A stretch of 45,013 nt of DNA. It comes from Chitinophaga pinensis. GTDB lineage: Bacteria > Bacteroidota > Bacteroidia > Flavobacteriales_D > Crocinitomicaceae. The position numbers and the translations under genes were made by a program. The stretch covers positions 1 through 45,013 of the forward strand of contig CALPWQ020000007.1 of assembly GCA_943327315.2 (NCBI GenBank). Direction: 5' to 3'. This document shows, one piece after another, positions 14,870-23,946 of this stretch (positions are counted from its first letter, which is position 1; each line of letters opens with the position of its first letter). A model generated the notes under the pieces. That model was not told where the DNA came from and searched no databases. It saw only the letters and a program-made list of their open reading frames with translations.

Positions 14870-17143
14870 TTAAAGAGGGATGTCACTCAGCTTAAAGGAT
14901 GTTGGTCCAACGGAAATGCGTGCACGTGACCACTCTTTATTGAATCTATCAATGACGATGCGCGCTTTTTCACGGTCCAAATAAGTCCCTGCCAAGACAT
15001 TGATTTCCTCTTTCATTTTTCGCATGATGTTGGCCGTACGGTAGGCGCTTAACAGGTCATTTTTCGACAAGCCATAGGCGCTCAGGGCCTTCTGCATCTC
15101 TGGGGTTATAAGCTCAATATTGGAATTTCTTGGGTCAGTATAGGAGTTTACTTCTAAGCGAATTTCTCTTTCTAAGAAAACATATACTTCTGACCTGCGC
15201 AGGCGAAGCATCTCTGGGTCGTCGTGTTGAAATTGCTTTGCGGCTTCAAGCGCCTCAGCCGGATGATTGGCTTTTATAACGCGCAAACCATTCCATTCAC
15301 CAACACCCTGACCTCTTGCAACAATCGAAAAGGGCCTGTCTTTATCCAATAACCCCTCAAAAAATAGCATCAGTGCTACACTATCCTGATTCGTTAAAAG
15401 CTTGCGATTCAAATCCCATTTGTCTGAGCTGAATTGGTTCATGAGCTCAACTTGCAAACGGGCATCATACAAAGGTTCAGCATCCGTCACATTGATGTGT
15501 AGCATCACTTCATCGGCTTGTTCTGATAAACAAGTCTCTGGAATGGCAATCAAACGCAATTCAAAGTCTTCTTCTTGTTGTTTAGGTGGGAAGATGAATT
15601 CCTGGGTGTACATGTCAAAAGTGCTGGAATCAGAGAAAGTGTACAGTCCTTCATTTTCAGTGTAAGTTGCCCAATTTAGTCCCATCAACTGCTTGAAAGC
15701 ACTAAGTCGCGATTGGTATTTCTCCATTAACGCAAGGGCTTCTGCACGTTGGAGCTCAAGGTCCGCGATCTTCTTTTTATACGCTTCATAAAGTGTATAC
15801 AAGTAGACGATGTCATTTTGAGATTTTCCCTTTTGTTTTTTGCCACCGTCTACAGTGGTGTCTGGAATTTTATCGTCTTGAGTGTGGTTCTTTTGTTGTC
15901 TTTTTTTCTCCTTTCGGACTTTACGCGATGGTTTATTTTTGGTTATAATTGGACGTAAGGTAAGATCAGAAAAGTTCTTTTCATTGATTTCAATCTTTAA
16001 TTCTACTTCGTCTTTTTTCTTTTGGTTGTAATCAATCCAATAGTCGAAACCACGTTTCCCGAAAATCATATCATGAAGCTTGGCGATGCGGTTAAATTCC
16101 AAATCATTGATGATGCTTTGAAAGGTCGCGCCTTCAGAAAAGGTCGAGTCGGGCGACAAAAAGCGTGTGTCTCCGGCCCCAAATAGATGGTAGGAAATGC
16201 CATTTCGTTCGATAACAACCGTTGTTTGTTTTTTTGAATTGTAGCCCCAAACATCCAAATGAACATTGGTTTCTCGGCCATTGCCAATTGTCTTCAAATC
16301 TGTTGTTGTAGCCAATAGCGAAATGATTTCCTGGTCTTTTTTAGGTGCTGCAGGTGTCACTTGAAGTTGGTAAGGAAAAAGTCCAACGGCTTTTGGTAAT
16401 CCTTTGTTCCAACGGCCTTTTTCATCTTTTTCTCGTTCTTCCAATAATCCAGTGGTCGAACTTCCATCTCCCGCGGCGACCAGTACGTTTTGATAGGTAT
16501 CGGCAACACCCCCAAGGAGTCTGAAAATTTCTAGTGATCTGTCTTGAACATAGGCATTGATCGCTTTATTCATGGCTGACAAGGTTACCCATTGATCATT
16601 TGTGTTCAGAAAACGAAAGGTTTCAACCATGGCCGTTTTGTCGTCCAAGGATAAGCTTGGGTTTAAAACATTATACAATTTTGGGTGTGGGTAGGCAATG
16701 CCGTCTTCTACTTTAAGTGCAGAAGGGGGAAGTGCGGCTACAAGTATATTTTCAAAACGCTTGAACTTGTCTTTGAATGGAATCAATTCATCGTCACTCC
16801 CGCGCTTGGCCTGAAGCATGCAGTTCAACTCCCAAATGGCCATTTTATTTGCGGCCTCTGCCAATATTCCTTTGGGCGACTTGGCGATTTCTTCTCGGCG
16901 AATGATCAATAAATCAGGTTGATTCATGATGACGATTTCAACAGAATCGTAATTGATGTCCTTATTGGCAAAGCGTATGTCAGGACCTTTATAGTCGAAA
17001 TATCGCCCAATGTTATTCTCTAAAATCGGACTTTTTCGCACCACATGAAAGAGATAAGCGCGCTCCTCGGCTGTCAATCCCTCGTTGACTTGTGCTTGAA
17101 TGAATAGAGGCAAAAAGAAAACCAAGAGTATGTAATGCTTCAT
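14870..17143 (-). CDS. Large exported orphan protein
   Basis: A 757-residue protein of unrecognised family. The start at 17143 is chosen because it opens on a clean signal peptide (MKHYILLVFFLPLFIQAQ); an in-frame ATG 27 codons earlier adds an unlikely leader. Visible regions: a mixed N-terminal domain (to about 390), a Lys/Arg-rich linker (about 405-445, NKPSRKVRKEKKRQQKNH), a coiled-coil stretch (about 458-490, LYEAYKKKIADLELQRAEAL), then a beta-rich region and a helical C-terminus. No T9SS sorting domain or lipobox was seen, so it is probably periplasmic. It is monocistronic. Confidence 0.8.
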   Translation of the reverse strand: MKHYILLVFFLPLFIQAQVNEGLTAEERAYLFHVVRKSPILENNIGRYFDYKGPDIRFANKDINYDSVEIVIMNQPDLLIIRREEIAKSPKGILAEAANKMAIWELNCMLQAKRGSDDELIPFKDKFKRFENILVAALPPSALKVEDGIAYPHPKLYNVLNPSLSLDDKTAMVETFRFLNTNDQWVTLSAMNKAINAYVQDRSLEIFRLLGGVADTYQNVLVAAGDGSSTTGLLEEREKDEKGRWNKGLPKAVGLFPYQLQVTPAAPKKDQEIISLLATTTDLKTIGNGRETNVHLDVWGYNSKKQTTVVIERNGISYHLFGAGDTRFLSPDSTFSEGATFQSIINDLEFNRIAKLHDMIFGKRGFDYWIDYNQKKKDEVELKIEINEKNFSDLTLRPIITKNKPSRKVRKEKKRQQKNHTQDDKIPDTTVDGGKKQKGKSQNDIVYLYTLYEAYKKKIADLELQRAEALALMEKYQSRLSAFKQLMGLNWATYTENEGLYTFSDSSTFDMYTQEFIFPPKQQEEDFELRLIAIPETCLSEQADEVMLHINVTDAEPLYDARLQVELMNQFSSDKWDLNRKLLTNQDSVALMLFFEGLLDKDRPFSIVARGQGVGEWNGLRVIKANHPAEALEAAKQFQHDDPEMLRLRRSEVYVFLEREIRLEVNSYTDPRNSNIELITPEMQKALSAYGLSKNDLLSAYRTANIMRKMKEEINVLAGTYLDREKARIVIDRFNKEWSRARISVGPTSFKLSDIPL

Positions 17144-17204
17144 AAAATCCTGTTTGTGGGAATAAGCGTGTTGTTGTACAAATGTAACATGCGAAAACGA
17201 AAGG

Positions 17205-17237
17205 GCATAAAAAAAGGCCACCAATCGATGACCTTTT
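17205..17237 (-). terminator. Intrinsic terminator after the T9SS cargo gene
   Basis: On the minus strand there is a 9-bp stem (17237-17229 with 17220-17212, one G-T pair), an 8-nt loop and a run of T. It begins 18 nt past the stop codon at 17256 and separates this gene from the orphan protein gene at 17143. Confidence 0.75.
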
Positions 17238-17255
17238 GAATTTTATCTCTGCAGA

Positions 17256-18296
17256 TTAACGGATAGAAAGCGCCATTGGGTGACTTCCTGCTGCGTCGTG
17301 CACCAAAACAGTATACATCCCTTTCTCTAGGGCTTCTGTAGAAATTTCAGTGTCATTCAAAACATTTGCTTGGGTAAGTACTTTTTTACCGCTTAAGTCA
17401 ATGATCTCAATGCACGCAACCCCTGTGATTCCCGAGAATCGGATATTTCCTTCACTTGGATTTGGGAACATGTTTAAATTGCTCAACGAATTGTTTTCCA
17501 AGCCAACAAAGGCAGTTGGAAGCACAGAACTCAACACGATGGTTTGTTTGTTCAATGGAGTTGTACCTCCTTGCGCTTGAATGATCACTCTGGTATACAT
17601 GAAAACAGGCAATGAACTGTTGGCAAGGTCATAGTATTCGTATTGATTGCGAATGAGTTCAATCGGCAAAATGTTTCCTAAAAAATTCACACTAGCAAAA
17701 ATGGAGTCAGTGGTGCGGTACCGCAATACATTACTGATGCTTGTTCCACCCGGCAAAAGCAAAGTTCCTTGTCCGTCAACAGTAGTAAAAATAGTACCGG
17801 TACACACTGGATTTTGTGGTTGTCCAGCATAAGTAAATGAAAGTGTCCCGTCAAACGTATCTGTTAAACTATTCCCAATAGCATAGGGATAGGTCATCAT
17901 TTTTTCGTTGTTGACACTAAAATCAGCCGTTAAGACACCCAATGTTGGTTCTTCATAGACAAATCCTTGAGAAGTACGTTCGCTAGACGTTGAATTGAAG
18001 AAGTTGGTAATGGCATTTTGAACTTTAAGCCCTTTTATTGAGGTCGTGAAAATGGTGTTGAAGGTAGATGTCGTTGCATCAATTACCTGTAAATCCCTTG
18101 TTTGACCGTAATAACCAAGTAGTTGACTGTAATCCCACGTCACGCCGGCTCCTGTAATAGGGGCATAACTGGAAACGGAAGAGTCACAGAAGAACATCAA
18201 GCTGTTTTGTCCAACATTGGCCTCATTGGACTGGGTGAATTGTGCCTTTGCAGAAACACCGAAAATGCACGATAAGAGTAGAAATGTGTATTTCAT
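17256..18296 (-). CDS. T9SS type A sorting domain-containing protein
   Basis: A 346-residue secreted protein. The start at 18296 gives a standard signal peptide (MKYTFLLLSCIFGVSAKAQ). The N-terminal 250 residues are beta-rich, Thr/Ser/Asn-rich and not assigned. The C-terminal 75 residues are a classic type A sorting domain: NLNMFPNPSEGNIRFSG, then IEIIDLSGKKVL, then LEKGMYTVLV. It should be exported by Sec, then carried across the outer membrane by the type IX system with removal of the domain. No T9SS machinery gene is in this window. It ends at an intrinsic terminator. Confidence 0.93.
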   Translation of the reverse strand: MKYTFLLLSCIFGVSAKAQFTQSNEANVGQNSLMFFCDSSVSSYAPITGAGVTWDYSQLLGYYGQTRDLQVIDATTSTFNTIFTTSIKGLKVQNAITNFFNSTSSERTSQGFVYEEPTLGVLTADFSVNNEKMMTYPYAIGNSLTDTFDGTLSFTYAGQPQNPVCTGTIFTTVDGQGTLLLPGGTSISNVLRYRTTDSIFASVNFLGNILPIELIRNQYEYYDLANSSLPVFMYTRVIIQAQGGTTPLNKQTIVLSSVLPTAFVGLENNSLSNLNMFPNPSEGNIRFSGITGVACIEIIDLSGKKVLTQANVLNDTEISTEALEKGMYTVLVHDAAGSHPMALSIR

Positions 18297-18547
18297 AGGA
18301 TTAGGTTTAATTTTTATCAAACTTACGAAATTTTATAAGTAATTGACAAGGGACGTAGGGACAAAGAACACTTCTTCGCTCTTTGAGCTTCGAAGGACAA
18401 AGGACGAAATTGGAGTTACGAGTTACGAGTTTTTGAATGCTTGAAATTCTTGGATTCCCGGTAAAATCTGAGTGGGACCGAAAATAGAGCGAATAACTCG
18501 TAATTTTTTTAAGTCATTCGTCATTCCCGAAGGGACCAAATTCCAAA
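18297..18547. other. Non-coding spacer with degenerate repeats
   Basis: About 250 bp without a plausible gene. It holds short 'gttacgagtt' type repeats (about 18415-18432) of the same family as those after ffh, and repeated ggac/aggacaaaggac motifs (about 18350-18402). The upstream end should contain the promoter of the T9SS cargo gene, but no clear TAnnTTTG box was found. Confidence 0.55.
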
Positions 18548-20248
18548 TCAGTTCATTCTATCCAGTGACTTTTCTTCGAGGGCCAAGCGACTGCGTTTAT
18601 AGCCATACAAGAAATAAATGACAAGTCCGATTCCGAACCACACGACGAACCAAAACCAATTGGGGGCGCTCATTCCTGTGAGTAAGTACAGGCACGTTGA
18701 AAGTCCGAGCAGTGGAATAAGTGACCACTTTTTCAACACAGCAAAAACGGCTAAAATTGGAAGAATGATCCAAAAGATGATGGATGAAATTTGAAATGTC
18801 AAGTTTTCTTTGGGTTTACTAAAGTCAACTAAATCTTGGAAATAACCGGGAAAAACGAAGTAGGCGACAGAAAAAGCTCCAATGACCAAAGCAGGAAAGA
18901 TGAGTTGTGAGTCAATGTGAGGCAAGTGAAATTTCCCTGCTATTTTTTCCTTTCTTGGGAGTAGCAATACACCCCCACAGACCAGTACAAAGGCAAATAA
19001 AGTTCCGATGCTGGTAAAGTCAAGGACAAAGTTTCGTTCTGTGAACAGAATTGGAACACCTACGACCAATCCAGTAACGATGGTGGCAAAAGACGGTGTT
19101 TTGTGCTTCGGGTGTATGGTCTGAAATTTCTTCGGTAAAAGTCCATCGCGGCTCATGGTCATCCAGATACGCGGTTGTCCGAGTTGAAAGACGAGAATGA
19201 CACTGGTCATCGCGGCAACAGCACAAATGGAGATGAAGAAGCCCATCCAGCCCACATGATGCAAGGAGAACACTTCCGCCAATGGGTCGCCAACATTCAA
19301 TGATTTGTAGTTGACCATGCCTGTGAGCACGAGTGAAAGCAAGATATAAATCACCGTGCAAATGACCAATGAATAAATCATGCCTTTTGGTAAATCACGC
19401 TGAGGATCTTTGCTTTCTTCAGCCATGGTAGATACGGCATCAAAACCGATGTAGGCAAAAAACACAGATGCAACTCCTGCCATGACTCCTGAAAATCCAT
19501 TTGGCATGAAGGAATGTCCTTCACCGATTTCACTTTTCGGAAACCAATTGGCGGGATCAATGTAAAATGCTCCAACGAGGATGACCATCAAGACGACAAT
19601 AAGTTTGATGAATACCATGACGTTCGAAATGTTTCTACTTTCTTTGACTCCGACATACACCAGCCATGTAATCAAAAAGTTAATGAGCAGGGCAGGGAAA
19701 TCGAAGATCAGGCGCAAGGAACCAAGCATCGGCGCATTTTTCCATGCTGCTTTGGCTTCGGCTGAATCTGCTAAGGTTTTCTTTGCCTCAGCGTATGAAA
19801 TGGTCATCCAATCGGGCATGTGAAGGTGAAAATTCTCCAGCAAATTGGTGAAATAGTCCGACCATGAAAAGGCAACATATATGTTTCCAATGGAGTATTC
19901 GAGAAGTAAGGCCCAACCAATGACCCAAGCAATCATTTCTCCAAATGAAGCATACGCATAGGTATAGGCACTTCCGCTCACGGGGATGCGGCTGGCGAAT
20001 TCGCTGTAGCACAATGCGGTAAATCCGCAGGCAATCCCACAAATGACAAACAAAACAACCACGCCAGGTCCTCCTGAAGCACATGCCGTACCCATGGAAC
20101 TGAAACTCCCCGCGCCAATGATGGCGGCAATCCCCATAAAGGTAAGGTCCCATTTCCCAAGGACCTTGTTGAGTCCAACGGAATGTCCCTGGTCGTTTGC
20201 AGCATCCTGGGTAATTCGTTCGATGCTTTTTCTACGAAAAATTGACAT
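18548..20248 (-). CDS. APC superfamily amino acid permease
   Basis: A 566-residue inner-membrane transporter with about 14 hydrophobic segments. It resembles the cationic amino acid transporter (CAT/YfnA) branch of the APC superfamily: GLNKVLGKWDLTFMGIAAIIGAGSF (first helix), GFTALCYSEFASRIPVSGSAYTYAYASFGE, and FFAYIGFDAVSTMAEE. The first-helix signature is GAGSF rather than the usual GxGIF. The start at 20248 (MSIFRRKSIERI) is chosen because the longer reading frame would run into ffh and has no similarity. TATCTTTG at 20276-20269 is a matching -7 box. Confidence 0.92.
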   Translation of the reverse strand: MSIFRRKSIERITQDAANDQGHSVGLNKVLGKWDLTFMGIAAIIGAGSFSSMGTACASGGPGVVVLFVICGIACGFTALCYSEFASRIPVSGSAYTYAYASFGEMIAWVIGWALLLEYSIGNIYVAFSWSDYFTNLLENFHLHMPDWMTISYAEAKKTLADSAEAKAAWKNAPMLGSLRLIFDFPALLINFLITWLVYVGVKESRNISNVMVFIKLIVVLMVILVGAFYIDPANWFPKSEIGEGHSFMPNGFSGVMAGVASVFFAYIGFDAVSTMAEESKDPQRDLPKGMIYSLVICTVIYILLSLVLTGMVNYKSLNVGDPLAEVFSLHHVGWMGFFISICAVAAMTSVILVFQLGQPRIWMTMSRDGLLPKKFQTIHPKHKTPSFATIVTGLVVGVPILFTERNFVLDFTSIGTLFAFVLVCGGVLLLPRKEKIAGKFHLPHIDSQLIFPALVIGAFSVAYFVFPGYFQDLVDFSKPKENLTFQISSIIFWIILPILAVFAVLKKWSLIPLLGLSTCLYLLTGMSAPNWFWFVVWFGIGLVIYFLYGYKRSRLALEEKSLDRMN

Positions 20249-20331
20249 AAGCAGTGTTAAGTGTTCTCCAAAGATAAACATGCAGGCTTGAAATGAAAGA
20301 AATAAGTAGAAAACTGTTTCTGTTAATTCGG

Positions 20332-20363
20332 TTTGACAACGGACAATCATTTTCTTACCTTTG
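20332..20363 (+). promoter_or_regulatory. ffh promoter
   Basis: TTTG (20332-20335), a 20-bp spacer and TACCTTTG (20356-20363) match both Bacteroidota sigma-factor boxes. The start codon is 21 nt downstream. This is one of the clearest promoters in the window. Confidence 0.8.
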
Positions 20364-20384
20364 CACCCGTAAAATCCGAATCCA

Positions 20385-21725
20385 ATGTTTGAAAATCTAA
20401 CGGACAAATTTGAACGCGCGTTCAAGGTATTAAAAGGGCAGGGGCAGATCACTGAGATCAATGTTGCAGAAACACTGAAGGAAGTGCGTCGTGCCTTGCT
20501 TGATGCCGATGTGAATTTTAAAACGGCGAAAGATTTTACCACAACGGTCAAAGAAAAAGCCCTTGGACGAAATGTGCTTACCGCAGTTTCTCCAGGCCAG
20601 TTGATGATTAAAATCTGTCATGAGGAGCTCGTTGAACTCATGGGTGGCAATGAGGCTGAAATCAATGTGAAAGGGAATCCAGGAATCGTCTTGATGTCTG
20701 GACTCCAAGGTTCTGGAAAAACGACGTTTTCGGGTAAACTTGCAAACTACCTCAAAACAAAAAAGGGGAAAAATGTATTGCTCGTGGCGTGTGATGTGTA
20801 TCGTCCAGCGGCGATTGATCAGTTGCACGTGCTTGGTGAACAACTCGGAATAGAGGTGTTTTCAAACAAAGAAGAAAAAGATCCAGTGCGCATTGCTCAA
20901 GCTGCGGTTCAGCATGCACGCAGCAAAGGATTCAATGTTGTGATTGTCGATACGGCTGGTCGTTTGGCGATTGATGAACAAATGATGGATGAAATTGTGC
21001 GTGTAAAACAAGCAATTCAGCCTACGGAAACCTTGTTCGTAGTCGATGCAATGACGGGGCAAGATGCCGTGAATACAGCAAAAGCATTCAACGATCGAAT
21101 TAATTTTGACGGAGTTGTTCTCACAAAATTGGATGGGGATACACGCGGTGGTGCTGCGATTTCGATCAAAGCAATCGTTGAAAAACCAATCAAGTTTGTC
21201 GGTACAGGTGAGAAGATGGATGCGCTCGATGTGTTCTATCCAAAACGAATGGCGGACAGAATCCTCGGTATGGGGGATGTTGTGTCATTGGTTGAACGCG
21301 CTCAAGAACAATTTGATGAGGAGGAAGCGAAAAAATTGCAACGCCGCATTCAAAAAGACCAGTTTGACTTCAATGATTTCCTTGGTCAGTTGCAGCAAAT
21401 CAAGAAAATGGGGAATGTCAAAGACCTCATGGGAATGATTCCAGGTATGGGTAAAGCGATGAAGGACGTTGATATTGAAGACGATGCATTCAAACACATT
21501 GAAGCCATTATCTTATCGATGACCCCAAAAGAGCGTTCAAATCCTGGACTCATCAATGTGCAGCGAAAAAACCGCTTGGCAGCAGGAAGCGGAACAACGA
21601 TTCAAGAAGTGAACAAACTCATGAAACAGTTTGAAGACACGAAGAAAATGATGAAGCTCATGAGTAACCCGAAAAACATGATGAGCATGATGAAGCAAAT
21701 GAAAGGTGGTATGCCGGGAATGTGA
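20385..21725 (+). CDS. ffh: Signal recognition particle protein Ffh (SRP54)
   Basis: The GTPase subunit of the signal recognition particle, delivering nascent membrane proteins to FtsY. 446 residues with the standard order: N-domain helices, G-domain with GLQGSGKTTFSGKLA (G1), DVYRPAAIDQL, VDTAGR (G3) and LTKLDGDTRGGAA (G4), then the Met-rich M domain (from about 330) with FNDFLGQLQQIKKMG and a C-terminus rich in MMKLMSNPKNMMSMMKQ. It has its own promoter and ends in front of a repeat array. Confidence 0.98.
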   Translation: MFENLTDKFERAFKVLKGQGQITEINVAETLKEVRRALLDADVNFKTAKDFTTTVKEKALGRNVLTAVSPGQLMIKICHEELVELMGGNEAEINVKGNPGIVLMSGLQGSGKTTFSGKLANYLKTKKGKNVLLVACDVYRPAAIDQLHVLGEQLGIEVFSNKEEKDPVRIAQAAVQHARSKGFNVVIVDTAGRLAIDEQMMDEIVRVKQAIQPTETLFVVDAMTGQDAVNTAKAFNDRINFDGVVLTKLDGDTRGGAAISIKAIVEKPIKFVGTGEKMDALDVFYPKRMADRILGMGDVVSLVERAQEQFDEEEAKKLQRRIQKDQFDFNDFLGQLQQIKKMGNVKDLMGMIPGMGKAMKDVDIEDDAFKHIEAIILSMTPKERSNPGLINVQRKNRLAAGSGTTIQEVNKLMKQFEDTKKMMKLMSNPKNMMSMMKQMKGGMPGM

Positions 21726-21735
21726 TTAGTTACTA

Positions 21736-21845
21736 ATTACGAATTACGAGTTACGATTTTGGTGACTGAGGTTCTCGAAGCCACCAGCGAGTTACGAATT
21801 ACGAGTTACGATTTTGGTGACTGAGGTTCTCGAAGCCACCAGCGA
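21736..21845. repeat. 55-bp tandem duplication
   Basis: Two nearly identical 55-bp units (21736-21790 and 21791-21845; only the first base differs) followed by a decayed partial copy. Each contains 'gaattacgagttacg' and 'ggtgactgaggttctcgaag'. It lies just past the ffh stop. No coding potential is seen. Confidence 0.85.
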
Positions 21846-21889
21846 GTTAGGGATTACGAATTACGTGTTACGAGTTAGGAATTATTGGT

Positions 21890-22026
21890 CATTAGTAACT
21901 AGTCATTAGTAACTAGTCATTAGTAACTAGTCATTGGTAACTAGTCATTAGTAACTAGTCATTAGTAACTAGTCATTAGTAACTAGTCATTAGCAACTAG
22001 TCATTAGTAACTAGTCATTCGTAACT
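21890..22026. repeat. 14-bp tandem repeat array (CATTAGTAACTAGT)n
   Basis: Nine full copies plus one partial copy of a 14-bp unit run from 21890 to directly next to the lpxH stop codon (22027-22029 on the opposite strand). Copies 4 and 8 carry single substitutions; the last one is diverged. Each unit holds the palindrome ACTAGT. There are no spacers, so it is not a CRISPR array. Copy number is likely to vary between strains (inference). Confidence 0.9.
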
Positions 22027-22818
22027 CTAACTATCAAGTCCCTCAGGAAATGCATACTCCGCAATAGCGCCATCCCTCCAGCACTTAAAGGTAAGTTCCC
22101 CATCAAATCGGGCAAAGGTTCTGTAATTGATCCAATCGCCCAAATTGAGGTAACTTGAATTTTCAGCAACACTCAAACGCAAGGGAAGGTGTCGATGACC
22201 AAAAATATAGTGGTCGAAATGTTCCTTTTTGTTGATCTCCTTGCAGTATTGGTACAACCATTCATTTTCTTTGCCGAGAAATGTTTTGTCCTCGGCGATA
22301 CTTGATGCACGGCTCGTTTTTGAAAAATAGGAAGCGATAGAAATGCCGAAATTAGGGTGCAGTCGCGCGAACATCCATTGAGAGATCCGGTTATCAAACA
22401 CTTTCTTAATAAACTTATATCCGCGGTCTCCTGGTCCTAATCCATCGCCATGACCGATATACAGTTTCTTGCCGTTGATTTCTCGCGTTATTGGTGAACG
22501 GTGAAGTTGAAATCCCAGTTCTTTGGGCAGATAGTCAAAGATCCACATGTCGTGGTTGCCTGTAAACACATGAATAGGAATGCCTGAATCTGTGATTTCC
22601 GCAATTTTTCCTTGAAGACGCACGAAGCCCTTAGGAATGGCATATTTGTATTCAAACCAAAAGTCGAAAATGTCGCCAACAAGAAAAATCTCTGTGGCAT
22701 CTTTACGGACATAATCAAGCCATGAGACCACTGCTTTTTCGCGCTCCAAACTCGTTTCATACGTGGGCACTCCCAAGTGGAAGTCGGAGGCAAAATATAT
22801 GACTTGAGGTGAATTCAA
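22027..22818 (-). CDS. lpxH: UDP-2,3-diacylglucosamine diphosphatase (LpxH-like)
   Basis: Hydrolyses UDP-2,3-diacylglucosamine to lipid X in lipid A synthesis, at the inner face of the membrane. 263 residues of calcineurin-like fold with all metal motifs: SDFHLG (D12, H14), VGDIFDFW (D49), TGNHD (N88, H89), GHGDG (H123) and FGHRH. It is the last gene of a long run; gatB, the TlpA-like proteins and lpxK are upstream. It could also be the LpxH2 subtype, which sequence inspection cannot separate. Confidence 0.92.
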   Translation of the reverse strand: MNSPQVIYFASDFHLGVPTYETSLEREKAVVSWLDYVRKDATEIFLVGDIFDFWFEYKYAIPKGFVRLQGKIAEITDSGIPIHVFTGNHDMWIFDYLPKELGFQLHRSPITREINGKKLYIGHGDGLGPGDRGYKFIKKVFDNRISQWMFARLHPNFGISIASYFSKTSRASSIAEDKTFLGKENEWLYQYCKEINKKEHFDHYIFGHRHLPLRLSVAENSSYLNLGDWINYRTFARFDGELTFKCWRDGAIAEYAFPEGLDS

Positions 22819-22827
22819 TGGAACGAC

Positions 22828-23940
22828 TTAATGTCCAAAGATGCGTTTTAGTTCTGCTTCTAAGGCTTCACCGCGCAAGTTTGTTTTGATAATGTTCCCT
22901 TCGGCATCAATAAGCACTGTAAATGGAATTCCTTTGACGTCGTACATGGCTGCCGCCTTGCTTTGCCATTGGTTGAGGTCACTGACGTGATTGGACCAAA
23001 TTAATTGATCCTTCTCAATAGCAGCCAACCATGCCGCTTTGTCTTTATCGAGAGAAACGCTCATTACCGTAAATCCATCATTTTTATACATCTCATATAA
23101 GTGAACGACATTTGGGTTCTCTTTGCGGCAAGGACCACACCAGGAAGCCCAAAAGTCAAGTAAAACGACTTTACCGCGCAAATCCGACAATTTCATGGTG
23201 GTTTTGCCATCTGTTTTCAATTCCTCAAAATCAGGCGCAGCTTTTCCAGGAGCAAGCTTGTTCGCTGCTTCTTTTTGCTTTTTCATGTTGAGGTATTGTT
23301 TATAAAATTCGCGCACTGAAGGCGATTCGCTGAATGAACTGTTGATTTGTTGAATGATGGATTCATAGGTCGCAAAGTCATTTTCAGGATTGATTAGACC
23401 AAGCACGGGCAGGAGCGCGGGTGAGTTTGGGTTCTTAGAAATGAAATTCTGCAAGTTACTTTGAAAGTTGTAAAAATCTGTATTGATGGATGCTGCAATT
23501 TCGGCTTCTTGCGCAGGATTTTGCTGAATCAAACGAACAACAGAATCACGTTTGTATTCCCAAGCTGTTTTTACTTTGATGAACTCATTCATATTGGCAC
23601 TCTCATCAGATCCCACAATGTTGCAGTAAGCGAAGATGTTTGCTCCATCGCCATACATTTTAATGTCGGCATTGTCGCGCAAGATGAGGTTGACATGAGC
23701 TGCACCTACACGAATCACATAAAAATCTGGATTCGGCAAGGTTCCCGTGATCACAAAGTCACCTTTGCGGGTCATTTTTACTTTTTGGTAGTCGACATAA
23801 TGCGTCCCGAAGAATTGAGAAAGCATAATGGTATCCACTGGAGAATTGAAAATATTGCCAGAGATAGTTACGTTAATGGGTTTCTGTGCAAACGAAATGC
23901 TTGCACTAAAAATGAGTAGAATTCCAAATACCTGTTTCAT
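22828..23940 (-). CDS. TlpA-like thiol-disulfide oxidoreductase (DUF4369 type)
   Basis: A 370-residue exported protein (signal peptide ending ISFAQ). The N-terminal domain (about 20-110, VTISGNIFNSPVDTIMLSQF) is DUF4369-like, a helical middle follows, and the C-terminal thioredoxin fold carries WASWCGPCRKENPNVV with active-site C268 and C271 and late cis-Pro in GIPFTVLID. It would reduce disulfides in periplasmic proteins. It is a paralogue of the next upstream gene (6-bp gap), and lpxH follows after 9 bp. Confidence 0.92.
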   Translation of the reverse strand: MKQVFGILLIFSASISFAQKPINVTISGNIFNSPVDTIMLSQFFGTHYVDYQKVKMTRKGDFVITGTLPNPDFYVIRVGAAHVNLILRDNADIKMYGDGANIFAYCNIVGSDESANMNEFIKVKTAWEYKRDSVVRLIQQNPAQEAEIAASINTDFYNFQSNLQNFISKNPNSPALLPVLGLINPENDFATYESIIQQINSSFSESPSVREFYKQYLNMKKQKEAANKLAPGKAAPDFEELKTDGKTTMKLSDLRGKVVLLDFWASWCGPCRKENPNVVHLYEMYKNDGFTVMSVSLDKDKAAWLAAIEKDQLIWSNHVSDLNQWQSKAAAMYDVKGIPFTVLIDAEGNIIKTNLRGEALEAELKRIFGH

Positions 23941-23946
23941 ATTTTT

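Noticed and set aside
20249-20551. N-terminal extension of the APC permease
   Set aside because: It would overlap the start of ffh and its promoter, shows no transporter similarity, and a good ATG with a matching -7 box exists at 20248.
21890-22026. Possible CRISPR array
   Set aside because: The 14-bp units are directly adjacent with no spacers and there are no cas genes; it is a simple tandem repeat.
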